A stretch of 64,000 bases of DNA from Stenotrophomonas lactitubi (GCF_002803515.1 NZ_PHQX01000001.1:496001-560000); one strand, 5' to 3'. Numbered from the stretch's first letter, positions 36,507-46,522 are shown. Translations and numbers: made by a program. The notes: a model not told the origin generated them from the letters alone.

Positions 36507-39500
36507 TTACATCGTCACCTTGCGCCGGTTGTCCTCGCTCACCCGGTCGATCAGCTTGTTGTACGGATCGAAGCCCGCCTCATCCGGCCTGGCATCCACC
36601 GTCACCGTGATCTTCGGCTCGGCCGTGGTGATGTGGTGGCGCTGCAGGTACAGCACCTTCTGGTCATGTTCCTTGCCGGACGGACCATTGGCGAACACAC
36701 CAATCTCCACCCAGTCATCCATCGTGCCGGCGGTCTCCTTGCCCTTGCCATCGGCGTACTGCTTGCTGGCATGCAGGTCCAGGGTCACGTCGTAGCGTCC
36801 GTCGGCACGCTTGCGCGCGCTGGCGGCCAACAACCGGTTGTCGTAGAAGCTCATCTTCTCGAACAGGTCGGTGACCAGCTGCTGGCGGTCGGCGGGCGTT
36901 TCGGCGCGAATGTAGGCCAGCAGCTCCCGCGAGGTGGTGTACGGCGGCTGCTGGTAGCCCTTGTCCTGCAGGAAATGCTTCAGGGCACGGTTCAACGCCT
37001 CCTCGCCGATTTCCTCACGCAGCCGGTAGAACACCAGCGAGCCCTTCTGGTAGTGGATGTACTGCTGGTTCTCGACACGCTCCAACGGCAGCTCCTCGAT
37101 GGCCTCACCGCCGCGCCCGGACAGGTAGCCATCCAGCTCGCGCTTGAGGAACTGGCGCATGTGCTGGCGACCGTATTCCTGCTCCATCACCATCAGTGCC
37201 GAATACTGCGACAGCGACTCGGACAACACGGTTGCGCCCTGCACGTTGGCGCCGATCACCTGGTGCGCCCACCACTGGTGCGCGACTTCGTGGGCGGTCA
37301 CGTAGAACACATAGTCCACCTTGTCCGGGTCGCGCAGGTCGGCGATGAAGCCGATCGACTCCGAATAGGGAATGGTGTTGGCGAAGGACTGGGCGAAGCG
37401 CTGGTAGCCCGGGAACTCGATGATGCGTACCTGGCGATGCTGGTACGGAGTGAAGTTGGCTTCGTAGTAGGCCAGCGACTTCTGCACCGCGTCGATCATG
37501 CGGTCCACGTTGTAGCCATGGGCGGGATCGAAATACACCTCGATCGGGATGTCCTTGTACCTCGCCCGGCGAACCTCCCAGCGTGCCGACAGGTAGGCGT
37601 AGAAGTTCAGCATCGGCCGGTCCATCGCATAGCTGAAGCAGCGCCGCCCGTTTACCGTGGTCTCGTGCTGCAGGTAGCCCGGCGCCAGTGCCACCTGGTC
37701 CGGTGCCGTGCAGATGGTGCTGCGGAAGTCGAGCCAGTCAGCGTCGTTGGTGACGTAGTTGTTCGCGCGTGCGGCTTCGTCCTCCAGCTTGGGCATGCGC
37801 CGTGGCTCGCCGAGGTCACGCTTGCGCCGCTCGTTGCGGTCGCTGATCTCAACGCCTTCGTTGTAGCCGAAGGACGGCAGTACGCGGCTGTTGAAGAAGC
37901 TGCCGTTGTCGACGATGTTGCTCGGCGCCTGATCCGCGGTGATGCCATGGGGCTGCTGCACCACACGGAAATGGATGCGGCGCTCTTCGCCCGGCTGCAA
38001 CGGCGTGGCCAGGCGATAGATGCGGTAGCCAAGGTCGGCGTCGTGCATCGACAGCGTCTGTCCGCCCAGGTCGACGGCTACCAGCTGTTTGTCGTCGGCC
38101 GTGGCCACGTGCACCTCCTGGATGGGCGCGGCGTGGGTATTGCGGATCGTCCAGTTGGCGTCGATCACCATCGACTGGGTTTCGGGATGCAGGTCCACCC
38201 GGTTGTCCACGGCGATGATGCGCGGCTGCGGCAGGTTGCGGTATTTCGACAGTTCGCGTTCGTAACGGGCCTGCAGGTCCAGCTGCTGGTCCGGTGAAAG
38301 GAAGTCGTTGCGGATGTTGGTGCTCCAGTACAGCCAGCTGCCTACCGCGATGAACGCGACGGCGGACAGCGCTGCCATCGCGCCGGTCGGGCCACGCAGG
38401 CGTCGCCCGGCCAGGGCAAGCCGCTGGCGCAGGCCCTGGCTGACGCCACGTACCCAGAATGCCGATGCCAGGCACATCAGTGCCAGCAGGAACAGCGCCC
38501 AGTAGCCCTGGAAGGCCAACTGTCCGGTCAGGAAATGGCCGTAGCCGTTCATGTCCGAATAGGGGGCAATCGGCCAGCTGCCGAAGTTGTAGATGTTCTG
38601 GGTGTAGTCGAGCATGCCCAGCACGCCTTGGCCGATCATCACCACGATCAGCAGCGCGTAGCCGAAGAACTTGTTGTTGGTCAGCACCTGCAGCACCAGC
38701 GCCAGACCGCCCATCAGCACGTACACCACCGAATCCAGCGCAAGGCTGCGCAGGTACAGCAGCGGTTCGAGATGGGTATAGCCCTTGGCCAGCTGCACGG
38801 CCATGGCTGCCAGCGCGCCGGCCGCCTGGAAGCAGGCGATCACCGCCAGCAGTGCGACGAACTTGGCCAGCAACGGCACCCAGTTGGGTACCGGCATCGC
38901 ATCGTTCACCTCGTTGATGCGTGCGCCTCGCTCCTTCCACACCAGCTCACCGGCGAAGAACAGCACGATGATGATCAGCAGCCAGCTGAAGGCGCCTTGC
39001 AGGGCCATGATCATCTGCGAGGTGACCGGCCAGATGGAGGTGCCGTACAGCGTCTGCCGGAACAGCGCGGACGGCAGGAAATTGGCCAGGCCCAACACCA
39101 GCAGCACGATGAAGGGCACGCTGCGCAGCACGCCGCGTGTATCGAAGCGCACCTGGCGCAGGAACTGCCGCCACGCGGTGCCTGTACTGAACACCGGCGT
39201 CACCCGCGGCAGCGTGGTCGTTGCCGGTCGCAGCGGCGCGGGATCGGCTGATGCCACCGCCTTGCCGCGCCCCCAGCGCCGGCGGCCGCTGCCGCTGCGC
39301 TCGGTACGGAACAGGGCGAAGGTGGCGGCGAACAGCGCGGCGGCTACGGTCAGCCACAGCACCCGGTTGGCCAGCAGGTAGCCGGCCAGTTCCGGAATGC
39401 CGCTGTTGCGCTCTTCGGTGGACCAGTAGCGGATGGTGCGCGACAGCGCACGCATGCCCAATGGCTCGGTCAGCACCGCGATCCAGGTGTTGTCGATGTC

Positions 39501-40091
39501 GCGCAGCAGGGCGGCGCTGACCCCATACAGTACGAAGTAACCGACCACGCCGATGTACACCCACAGGATCGAACGGGTGGTCACCGCCAGCAGCGACAGC
39601 AGTGCCGTGGTGAACAGCAGGTTGGGAATGACCACCACAGCGAAGGTCCAGGCATAGCCGGCCCAGTTGGTGGGCCCCAGGCGCTCGGCGTCGACCCAGG
39701 GCATGAACTGCGCCACCAGTATGCCAACGGCGATCAGCACGTATACCAGCAGGCCCGACACCAGCGCTGCGGCGATGCGCCCGGCCAGATAGTGGCGGCG
39801 TTTGATCGGGCTGGCGAAGATCAGTTCGGCTGTGCCCAGTTCGAAGTCACGCAGCAGCGCGTTGCTGACAAACAGGGTGGACACCAGCATGCCGAGCAGG
39901 GTGAAGATGCCCAGCATCGAGGCGACAACGGTGGGGGCATTGCTGTGCACGTTGCCGCTGCCGCCCCCGATCTGCACCGCATCGCTGGACGCGGCGCCGA
40001 AGGCGAGCAGGGCGAACAGACCGGCAAACAGCCACAGCAGCGGGGAACGCAGCTGCTCGCGCAGCTCGAACCGGAAGAAGTCGAGGGTCAT
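36507..40091 (-). CDS. ABC-2 permease fused to M1-family aminopeptidase
   Basis: A 1194-residue protein. The first half (residues 1-about 600) has two sets of about six membrane segments typical of ABC-2 permeases (FELREQLRSPLLWLFAGLFALLAFG; GIFTLLGMLVSTLFVSNALLRDFELGTAELIFASPI). The second half is a gluzincin domain with the zinc motif H934-E-V-A-H938 in TAHEVAHQWWAHQ and a third ligand glutamate in LSESLSQYSAL about 20 residues on. The usual GxMEN block is replaced by ANTIPYSESIGF. The protease domain should be outside the membrane. Paired with the ABC ATPase just upstream (12-base gap). The exported or processed substrate is unknown. Confidence 0.9.
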   Translation of the reverse strand: MTLDFFRFELREQLRSPLLWLFAGLFALLAFGAASSDAVQIGGGSGNVHSNAPTVVASMLGIFTLLGMLVSTLFVSNALLRDFELGTAELIFASPIKRRHYLAGRIAAALVSGLLVYVLIAVGILVAQFMPWVDAERLGPTNWAGYAWTFAVVVIPNLLFTTALLSLLAVTTRSILWVYIGVVGYFVLYGVSAALLRDIDNTWIAVLTEPLGMRALSRTIRYWSTEERNSGIPELAGYLLANRVLWLTVAAALFAATFALFRTERSGSGRRRWGRGKAVASADPAPLRPATTTLPRVTPVFSTGTAWRQFLRQVRFDTRGVLRSVPFIVLLVLGLANFLPSALFRQTLYGTSIWPVTSQMIMALQGAFSWLLIIIVLFFAGELVWKERGARINEVNDAMPVPNWVPLLAKFVALLAVIACFQAAGALAAMAVQLAKGYTHLEPLLYLRSLALDSVVYVLMGGLALVLQVLTNNKFFGYALLIVVMIGQGVLGMLDYTQNIYNFGSWPIAPYSDMNGYGHFLTGQLAFQGYWALFLLALMCLASAFWVRGVSQGLRQRLALAGRRLRGPTGAMAALSAVAFIAVGSWLYWSTNIRNDFLSPDQQLDLQARYERELSKYRNLPQPRIIAVDNRVDLHPETQSMVIDANWTIRNTHAAPIQEVHVATADDKQLVAVDLGGQTLSMHDADLGYRIYRLATPLQPGEERRIHFRVVQQPHGITADQAPSNIVDNGSFFNSRVLPSFGYNEGVEISDRNERRKRDLGEPRRMPKLEDEAARANNYVTNDADWLDFRSTICTAPDQVALAPGYLQHETTVNGRRCFSYAMDRPMLNFYAYLSARWEVRRARYKDIPIEVYFDPAHGYNVDRMIDAVQKSLAYYEANFTPYQHRQVRIIEFPGYQRFAQSFANTIPYSESIGFIADLRDPDKVDYVFYVTAHEVAHQWWAHQVIGANVQGATVLSESLSQYSALMVMEQEYGRQHMRQFLKRELDGYLSGRGGEAIEELPLERVENQQYIHYQKGSLVFYRLREEIGEEALNRALKHFLQDKGYQQPPYTTSRELLAYIRAETPADRQQLVTDLFEKMSFYDNRLLAASARKRADGRYDVTLDLHASKQYADGKGKETAGTMDDWVEIGVFANGPSGKEHDQKVLYLQRHHITTAEPKITVTVDARPDEAGFDPYNKLIDRVSEDNRRKVTM

Positions 40092-40103
40092 GGTGTACTC
40101 CGC

Positions 40104-41003
40104 TCAGGCTGCACGGGCACGCGCCTGCAGGCGCAGGCGCTGGAAATACACGTCCTCGAGATCGGGTGCGACCGGCGCGAAGCCATCGCCCGGGTCGCTG
40201 GCGCTGTGCACGTGGATCACCGGACGGCCCCCCACCAGGCGCGAGGACAGCACCGTGTAGCGCGCCTCATGGTCGGCCAGTTCGGATGGATCCACCTGCT
40301 TGCGCCAGACCTGCTGCTGCAGCGCGTCGATCGCATCGGTGGGGCGGCCGGTCAGCAGCACCTGACCCTTGTTCATGATCGCCATGGTCGGGCACAGGTC
40401 GGTCACGTCCTCGACGATGTGGGTGGACAGGATCACCGCCACGTTCTCGCCGATGGCCGCCAGCAGGTTGAGGAAGCGGTTGCGCTCTTCCGGGTCGAGC
40501 CCGGCGGTGGGCTCGTCGACGATCACCAGGCGCGGATCGCCCAACAGCGCCTGGGCGATGCCGAAGCGCTGGCGCATGCCCCCGGAGTAGGTGCCCAGCT
40601 TGCGCTTGCGTGCATCCCACAGGTTCACCTGCTGCAGCAGGCCATCGACCACCTCGCGACGCTGGCCACGCTGGGTCAGGCCCTTCAGCACGGCGAAGTG
40701 CTCCAGCAGGTCCAGCGCGCTGACCTTCGGGTACACCCCGAAGTCCTGTGGCAGGTAGCCCAGGCGGCGGCGCACGGCGTCCTTGTCGCGCAGTACGTCG
40801 ATCGGTGATTCACCCGGAATGCTCAGGGTGGCACTGCCACTGTCAGCCTCCTGCAGGGTGGCCAGGGTGCGCATCAGCGAGGATTTCCCCGCGCCGTTCG
40901 GGCCGAGCAGGCCGAACATGCCGCGGGGAATATCCAGGGTGACCCCGTTCAACGCGTGCACGCCGTTGGCGTACGTCTTGGACAGCGAATCGATCTTCAG
41001 CAT
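40104..41003 (-). CDS. ABC transporter ATP-binding protein
   Basis: A 299-residue ATPase partner of the permease/peptidase fusion. Walker A is GLLGPNGAGKSSLM at about 33-46, the signature is GTYSGGMRQRFGIAQ, Walker B is RLVIVDEPTAGLD and the switch histidine is in ILSTHIVEDV. It is of the drug/lipid-type DRA-like class that serves ABC-2 permeases. Start ATG 41001-41003. Confidence 0.93.
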   Translation of the reverse strand: MLKIDSLSKTYANGVHALNGVTLDIPRGMFGLLGPNGAGKSSLMRTLATLQEADSGSATLSIPGESPIDVLRDKDAVRRRLGYLPQDFGVYPKVSALDLLEHFAVLKGLTQRGQRREVVDGLLQQVNLWDARKRKLGTYSGGMRQRFGIAQALLGDPRLVIVDEPTAGLDPEERNRFLNLLAAIGENVAVILSTHIVEDVTDLCPTMAIMNKGQVLLTGRPTDAIDALQQQVWRKQVDPSELADHEARYTVLSSRLVGGRPVIHVHSASDPGDGFAPVAPDLEDVYFQRLRLQARARAA

Positions 41004-41075
41004 GCGACGTACACCTTTCCGTGTATTGATCTGCTGTTTATCGCGCTGAACGGGGGCCGCGTCATGCCCCTTTGG

Positions 41076-41540
41076 TCATGGTGCCTTTGGCCAGCGGTCC
41101 AGCTGCCAGCACAGCAGCGCACCGTCCTCGGCATCCACGCGCCGACCGACCGTGCGGAAACCGTTCCGGCGCAGCACTGCCTGCGAGGGCAGGTTGTCCA
41201 CCGCCGTTTCGGCCTTCAGCACGTGTATGCGCGGCTCCGTCCACGCCCATTGCACGAACTCGGCCAGTGCGGCGCCGGCCAGGCCGCGTCCCTGGTGGGC
41301 CGGGGCGATGCCATAGCCGAGGGTGAGAACACCGGCCTGCGGCGTGCAGGTCAGCGACAGCAGGCCCACCGTGCGTGCCGCCACGACGATCCGCCATGCG
41401 GCCGGCGCAAACTGCGGCTCGATGGAGGCGGTGAGGTCGGCCAGCAGGGCGATCACTTCGGGTGGGGCGACAGCGTTTTCAGCGGTATGGGTGCAGGACA
41501 GCAGAGCGCGCACGTCGTGTGCGGACGCAGGAATGAGCAT
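41076..41540 (-). CDS. GNAT-family acetyltransferase (RimJ-like)
   Basis: A 154-residue acetyltransferase with GVLTLGYGIAPAHQGRGLAGAALAEFVQWAW, holding the Q-G-R-G-L-A acetyl-CoA loop, and AETAVDNLPSQAVLRRNGFRTVG, the C-terminal block of RimJ/RimL-type GNATs. The acceptor is unknown. The 315 bases to its right (41541-41855), up to the KaiC-like gene, contain no feature I can support. Confidence 0.88.
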   Translation of the reverse strand: MLIPASAHDVRALLSCTHTAENAVAPPEVIALLADLTASIEPQFAPAAWRIVVAARTVGLLSLTCTPQAGVLTLGYGIAPAHQGRGLAGAALAEFVQWAWTEPRIHVLKAETAVDNLPSQAVLRRNGFRTVGRRVDAEDGALLCWQLDRWPKAP

Positions 41541-41855
41541 GGGAACCTCGACAGGGAGTTGCCCGGAAGGGCATTTCCGGTGCGAGGGCAGGGCAGCGTG
41601 AGCCTCAGCCCAGGTGCAACTCGCCGTTCGCCGCCGTCACCGGTGCGGTGTGGGAACTGCTGGCGGAGGACAAAGGCCTTCTCTTGGCGGTAGGGAGTGC
41701 TGCGCGGACTGCGCCCGCATAGCGTAACTGCGGGTCGCTGGTGCAGTGAAGCGGCGGCCGTGAAATCTTCCTGAATGCGTTGGCATCGGTGCGCTGGATC
41801 ACACAATGCGTCGACAGGGGCGCCGATACGCTCTGCCCCTCATACAGCGAAGTCA

Positions 41856-43352
41856 ATGCGAGCGCGCATGCGGATCACAACCGGAATCGAAGGACTGGAC
41901 AGCATCATTGGCGGCGGGCTGCCGCAGGCGCGGCTGTACCTGCTCGAAGGGCCACCGGGCTCCGGCAAGACCACGCTGTCCCTGCAGTTCCTGCTGGAAG
42001 GCCTGCGACGCGGCGAGCGCTGCCTGTACATCACGCTCTCGGAAACGGCCGAGGAGCTGCGCGAAGTCGCGTTGGCCCACGGTTGGTCGCTGGACGGCCT
42101 GCACCTGTTCGAGCTGGGTACGGCCGAAGGGGCGATGGGCAACGGCCGCCTGCAGTCGGTGCTGCACTCGTGGGAAATGGAGCTGGACGAGACGGTCAAC
42201 CTGATCATGTCCAAGGTGGACAGCATCGGGCCGACGCGCGTCGTGTTCGATTCGTTGTCGGAACTGCGCCTGCTGGCACAGGATTCGCTGCGCTATCGCC
42301 GGCAGATCCTCGCACTCAAGCAGTTCTTCGCGCCCAAAAGCGCGACGGTGTTCCTGGTGGACGACCTGACGTCCACCGGCGATGAGCGCGATGGCCAGCT
42401 GCACAGCCTGTGCCACGGCGTGCTGTCGCTGGAACGCCTGACCCTGGACTTCGGCCCTGCGCGGCGGCGGATGCAGGTGCAGAAGCTGCGGGGCGTCGAT
42501 TTCGTTGCCGGCTACCACGACATGGTGATCCGTCGTGGCGGCGTGCAGATTTTCCCGCGCCTGATCGCCTCCGAGCATCACGGCCGGTTCGTCGGAACGC
42601 CCATCAGCAGCGGGGTGGACGAGATCGATCGGCTGTTGGGCGGTGGACCGCTGCGCGGTACCTCCACGCTGCTGACCGGTCCGGCCGGCAGCGGCAAGAC
42701 CAACGTGGCACTGCAATACGTGTGGGCCGCCTGCGAGCGCGGTGAGCGCAGCTGCATCTTCGAATTCGACGAGCGGGTCGGCACGCTGCTGGCACGCGCC
42801 TCCGCGCTGGACATCGACCTGGACAAGCACCTGCGTTCGAGCCTGCTGGAAATCCTGCAGATCGATCCCGCGGAAATATCGCCCGGCGAGTTCTCCTGGA
42901 ACCTGCGCAAGGCCGTGGAAGAACGCAACTGCAGCGTGCTGGTGATCGACAGCCTCAACGGCTATGTCACCGCCATGCCGCAGGAAAAACAGCTGATGCT
43001 GCAGCTGCACGAGATGCTGTCCTACCTGAACCAGAAGGGCGTGGCGACCTTCATGATCAACCCCCAGCATGGGCTGGTCGGCACCATGTCCACCGGCAGC
43101 CTCAACGTGTCCTACATCGCTGATGCGGTGGTGCTGTTCCGCTTCTTCGAAGCCAAGGGACGCATCCGCAAGGCGATCTCGGTGATCAAGAACCGCGGCG
43201 GTGCGCACGAGGACACCATCCGTGAACTGAAGATCGACGGGCGCGGCATCACGGTCAGCGCCGCGCTGGCCGATTTCCAGGGCATCCTCACCGGTACGCC
43301 CGAATTCGTCGGCGACAGTGCGGCGCTGCTGGGCCAGTCCAATGTCCGATAG
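41856..43352 (+). CDS. KaiC-like tandem RecA-fold ATPase
   Basis: A 498-residue protein with two KaiC domains. The first has Walker A GPPGSGKT (about 32-39) and the second GPAGSGKT (275-282). The double Glu of KaiC is replaced by SE (ITLSETAEEL) and DE (FEFDERVG). The position of the cyanobacterial S431/T432 phosphosites reads S419-Y420 in LNVSYIADA. No kaiA or kaiB is nearby, so a clock role is unlikely; such proteins are thought to act with histidine kinases in stress signalling. The start is ATG 41856 or 41868. Its end overlaps the downstream kinase gene by 11 bases. Confidence 0.9.
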   Translation: MRARMRITTGIEGLDSIIGGGLPQARLYLLEGPPGSGKTTLSLQFLLEGLRRGERCLYITLSETAEELREVALAHGWSLDGLHLFELGTAEGAMGNGRLQSVLHSWEMELDETVNLIMSKVDSIGPTRVVFDSLSELRLLAQDSLRYRRQILALKQFFAPKSATVFLVDDLTSTGDERDGQLHSLCHGVLSLERLTLDFGPARRRMQVQKLRGVDFVAGYHDMVIRRGGVQIFPRLIASEHHGRFVGTPISSGVDEIDRLLGGGPLRGTSTLLTGPAGSGKTNVALQYVWAACERGERSCIFEFDERVGTLLARASALDIDLDKHLRSSLLEILQIDPAEISPGEFSWNLRKAVEERNCSVLVIDSLNGYVTAMPQEKQLMLQLHEMLSYLNQKGVATFMINPQHGLVGTMSTGSLNVSYIADAVVLFRFFEAKGRIRKAISVIKNRGGAHEDTIRELKIDGRGITVSAALADFQGILTGTPEFVGDSAALLGQSNVR

Positions 43353-45396
43353 CGATGATGGCGGCACGGTTGTCCGCATCGTTGCTCCCTTCGGCCGCGA
43401 TGCTGACAGCATTGCGGCGGTGCTGGCCAACGCGTGTCTGAAACCGCACATCGCACCCGGTCTGGAGGTATTGGCCAGCCAACTCGATGACCGCACCGGG
43501 CTGGTGGTGGTGACCCAGGAAGCAGTGGCGCGCGACAGCGAAGCGTTGCTGCAGGCGCTGCAGCAGCAGCCGGCCTGGTCGGACATTCCGTTCATCCTGC
43601 TGCGCTCGGCGCGTTCCTATCGGCGTTCCACCCGCGAACCGCTGCTGCCCGGCTCGATCAACGTGGTGGAGATGGACCGGCCGCTGGGCAGCATGTCGCT
43701 GCTCAGCGCAGTGCAGGGTGCGCTGCGTGCACGCGCGAAGCAGTTCGTGGTGCGCGACCAGGTCACCGCATTGGCTGATGGCCGCGCGGCGCTGGCACGC
43801 AGCGAGTCCGAACTGCGCCTGATCGCCGACGCGATGCCGGTGCTGATCGCGTTCGTCGATCGCGCGCTGTGTTTCCGCTTCGCCAACAAGGCCTACGAAA
43901 GCTGGTTTGAACTGGCCACCGGCGACGTGATCGGCAGGCATGTGCGCGAGGTCATCGGCGAGCCGGTATGGCAGCAGCGTCGGCCGGCGATGGAAGCGGC
44001 GTTGGTCGGCCGTGAGGCGGTGTTCGAGATCGTCTGGCCGCATCGCGTGTACGGGCGCCGGGACTGTGAAGTGCGTTACTCGCCGCGCCGGGATGCCGAA
44101 GGCCGCATCGACGGCTTCCATGTCTTCGTCACCGATATCACTGCCGCCAAGCTGGCCCTTGCCAGCAGCCAACAGCACGCGCACGCGCTGGAGGCGATGG
44201 TGGCCGAGCGTACCCGTGAGCTGGAAGCGCAGATGGCGGCGCGCGAGGCCAGCGACGCCGCACTGCGGCAGTCGCAGAAGATGGAAGCGATCGGCCAGCT
44301 GACCGGCGGCATCGCCCACGACTTCAACAACATGCTGACCGGCATCCTGTCCGCGCTGGACATCGTGCGCCTGCGTCTGGACATGGGCCGGGTCGACGAC
44401 CTCGAACGTTTCCTCGACACCGCCACCGCCTCGGCCCAGCGTGCGGCGGCACTGACCCAGCGCCTGCTGGCGTTCTCCCGACGGCAGTCGCTGGATGCGC
44501 GGCCGGTGGAGATCAACACCCTGCTGGTTTCGGTACAGCACCTGCTGCACAGCACCCTGGGCGAAGCCGTGCGTATCCGCGCCGAGCCCTCGCCGCTGCC
44601 GTTGCACGCCACGCTGGATGCCAACCAGTTCGAAAGCGCGCTGTTGAACCTGGCCATCAACGCGCGCGATGCGATGCCGCACGGCGGTGATCTGACCCTG
44701 CGCGCATCGGCGGTCAGCGTTCGCCAAGGTCAATACACCGCCGTGCCCGCAGGCGACTACGCGATGGTGGCGGTGGCCGATACCGGTGCCGGCATGGCGC
44801 CGGAAGTGGTCGAGCGTGCCTTCGAGCCCTTCTTCACCACCAAACCCATCGGCAAGGGCACGGGTCTGGGCATGTCGATGGTGTACGGCTTCATGCAGCA
44901 GTCCGGCGGCCACATCGCGATCGAGTCCAGTCTGGGCGAGGGCACGACGGTGCTGTTGTTCATTCCGTTGTCGGAAGCCGTGGCGGAGGACGAGCCTGCA
45001 CCCTCGCAGCCGATCCGGCGTGGTGCCGGCCAGTCCATCCTGGTGGTGGAGGATGACGAACAGGTACGGATGCTGGTGACGGTGGTGCTGGAAGACCTGG
45101 GGTATCACGCCCAGGTGGTGGGCGATGCGGATGCGGCCATCCCGATCCTGGCTTCGGCGCAGAACATCGACCTGCTGGTCACCGATGTCGGGCTGCCGGG
45201 GCTCAACGGCCGCCAGTTGGCGGAGATCGCGCGGCAATCGCGGCCAGCGCTGCCGATCCTGTTCATGACCGGCTATGCGGAAAAGGCACAGGAACGCGCG
45301 GCCTTCCTCGATGAAGGCATGGCGATGATCGCCAAGCCGTTCCTGCTGGATGAATTCAGCATGGCGGTACGCACGGCGATGCCGGGCGGCGCGTAG
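43342..45396 (+). CDS. Hybrid PAS histidine kinase with C-terminal receiver
   Basis: A 684-residue soluble sensor kinase. Residues about 8-125 look like a receiver-type fold lacking the usual motifs. Residues about 150-270 are a PAS domain (LIADAMPVLIAFVDRALCFRFANKAYESWF). A coiled segment (AMVAERTRELEAQMAARE) leads to the histidine H326 in GGIAHDFNN, the ATPase boxes NLAINARDAM, ADTGAGMAP and GKGTGLGMSMVYGF, and a receiver with phospho-acceptor D615 in LVTDVGLPGLNG. No membrane segment is present. Translationally coupled to the KaiC-like ATPase, its likely partner. Confidence 0.92.
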   Translation: MSDSDDGGTVVRIVAPFGRDADSIAAVLANACLKPHIAPGLEVLASQLDDRTGLVVVTQEAVARDSEALLQALQQQPAWSDIPFILLRSARSYRRSTREPLLPGSINVVEMDRPLGSMSLLSAVQGALRARAKQFVVRDQVTALADGRAALARSESELRLIADAMPVLIAFVDRALCFRFANKAYESWFELATGDVIGRHVREVIGEPVWQQRRPAMEAALVGREAVFEIVWPHRVYGRRDCEVRYSPRRDAEGRIDGFHVFVTDITAAKLALASSQQHAHALEAMVAERTRELEAQMAAREASDAALRQSQKMEAIGQLTGGIAHDFNNMLTGILSALDIVRLRLDMGRVDDLERFLDTATASAQRAAALTQRLLAFSRRQSLDARPVEINTLLVSVQHLLHSTLGEAVRIRAEPSPLPLHATLDANQFESALLNLAINARDAMPHGGDLTLRASAVSVRQGQYTAVPAGDYAMVAVADTGAGMAPEVVERAFEPFFTTKPIGKGTGLGMSMVYGFMQQSGGHIAIESSLGEGTTVLLFIPLSEAVAEDEPAPSQPIRRGAGQSILVVEDDEQVRMLVTVVLEDLGYHAQVVGDADAAIPILASAQNIDLLVTDVGLPGLNGRQLAEIARQSRPALPILFMTGYAEKAQERAAFLDEGMAMIAKPFLLDEFSMAVRTAMPGGA

Positions 45397-45409
45397 TGGC
45401 GTAGGTCCT

Positions 45410-45480
45410 GTAGAGCCGAGCCCATGCTCGGCTGTCGTCGGACTAGCGTCTCACGCATGTTGCCGAGCATAGCTCGGCAC
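45410..45480. repeat. SMAG REP units, one degraded
   Basis: GTAGAGCCGAGCCCATGCTC and a diverged inverted partner (GCCGAGCATAGCTCGGCAC), between convergent genes. Confidence 0.7.
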
Positions 45481-45490
45481 TGCAAAAGTG

Positions 45491-46522
45491 CTATGCGCGC
45501 AGCGACGACTCGCGCACCACCAGCTTCACCGGGATGCTCTGGCCTTCCACCGGCTGCCGGCCGATCAGCGCCAGCAGCTTCTCCACCAGCAGCTGGCCGG
45601 CCTGCTTGGTGTCCTGCTGCACGGTGGTCAGCGGCGGCGACACCGAGGCCGCCAGCGGGATGTCATCAAAGCCGGTCACCGCCACGTCCTGCGGCACCCG
45701 CAATCCCTGCTCGCGCAGGGCGCGCACCGCGCCGATCGCAATCAAGTCGCTGGCCGCGCAGATCGCATCGATGGAACGGTGCTGGGCCAGCAGTGCCAGG
45801 CAGGCCTCATGACCGGATGCCTCGGTGGTGATCGCATCGTGCTGCAGCGCCGGGTCGGCGGCCAGCCCATGCGCACGCAGCGCTTCCACGTGGCCGCGAT
45901 AGCGCTCCTGGAATTCCGGGTAGTGGCTGGAGGCATGGCCGAGGAACGCGATACGGCGGCAGCCCTGTTGCAGCAGGTGGGCGGTGATGTCATGCCCGCC
46001 CTGGAAGTTGTCGCTGCCGATCGACACCCCCGGCTGGCCGGGCAGGGCCGCGCCCCAGCGCACAAAGTGGGTGCCTTGTTCCACCAGCCGCTGCAGGCGG
46101 TCGCGTGACTCGTGGTAGTCGCCATAGCCGAGCAGGATGATGCCATCGGCCTTGTTGCTGTCTTCGTAATCGGCCTGCCAGTCGGTGGACAGCTGCTGGA
46201 AGGACACCAGCAGGTCCTGCCCGTGCAGCGCGCAGGCACGGGTGATCGAGCCCAGCATCGAGTGGAAGAAGGGGTTGATCAGCGAGTCGTCATTGGTTGG
46301 GTCCTCGAAGAACAGCAGGGCCAGGGTGCCGGCGTTGCGCAGGCGCAGGCTGGAGGCGTTCTTGTCGACCTTGTAGTTCAGCTCGCGGGCGATGCGCAGG
46401 ATGCGCTCGCGGGTCTCGGCGTTGACCATCGGGCTGCCGCGCAGGGCCCGCGACACCGTGGGCTGGGAGACCCCGGCCAGGTGGGCGATGTCCAGGGAGG
46501 TGGCTTTGCCTTTGATGGTCAT
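45491..46522 (-). CDS. LacI-family transcriptional regulator
   Basis: A 343-residue repressor with an N-terminal helix-turn-helix (SLDIAHLAGVSQPTVSRALRG), the hinge helix region (ASSLRLRNAG) and a periplasmic-binding-like sensor domain (GTLALLFFEDP ... GFDDIPLAASVSPPLTTV). It is a single gene. The nearest carbohydrate locus is the maltose cluster 10 kb to the left, with three copies of a LacI-type operator; a link to it is inferred, not shown. No copy of that operator was found before this gene itself. Confidence 0.92.
   Translation of the reverse strand: MTIKGKATSLDIAHLAGVSQPTVSRALRGSPMVNAETRERILRIARELNYKVDKNASSLRLRNAGTLALLFFEDPTNDDSLINPFFHSMLGSITRACALHGQDLLVSFQQLSTDWQADYEDSNKADGIILLGYGDYHESRDRLQRLVEQGTHFVRWGAALPGQPGVSIGSDNFQGGHDITAHLLQQGCRRIAFLGHASSHYPEFQERYRGHVEALRAHGLAADPALQHDAITTEASGHEACLALLAQHRSIDAICAASDLIAIGAVRALREQGLRVPQDVAVTGFDDIPLAASVSPPLTTVQQDTKQAGQLLVEKLLALIGRQPVEGQSIPVKLVVRESSLRA

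Noticed and set aside
41605..41856. 83-codon minus-strand open frame before the KaiC-like gene
   Set aside because: It has no ribosome-binding site or recognisable motif and its composition is not convincing.
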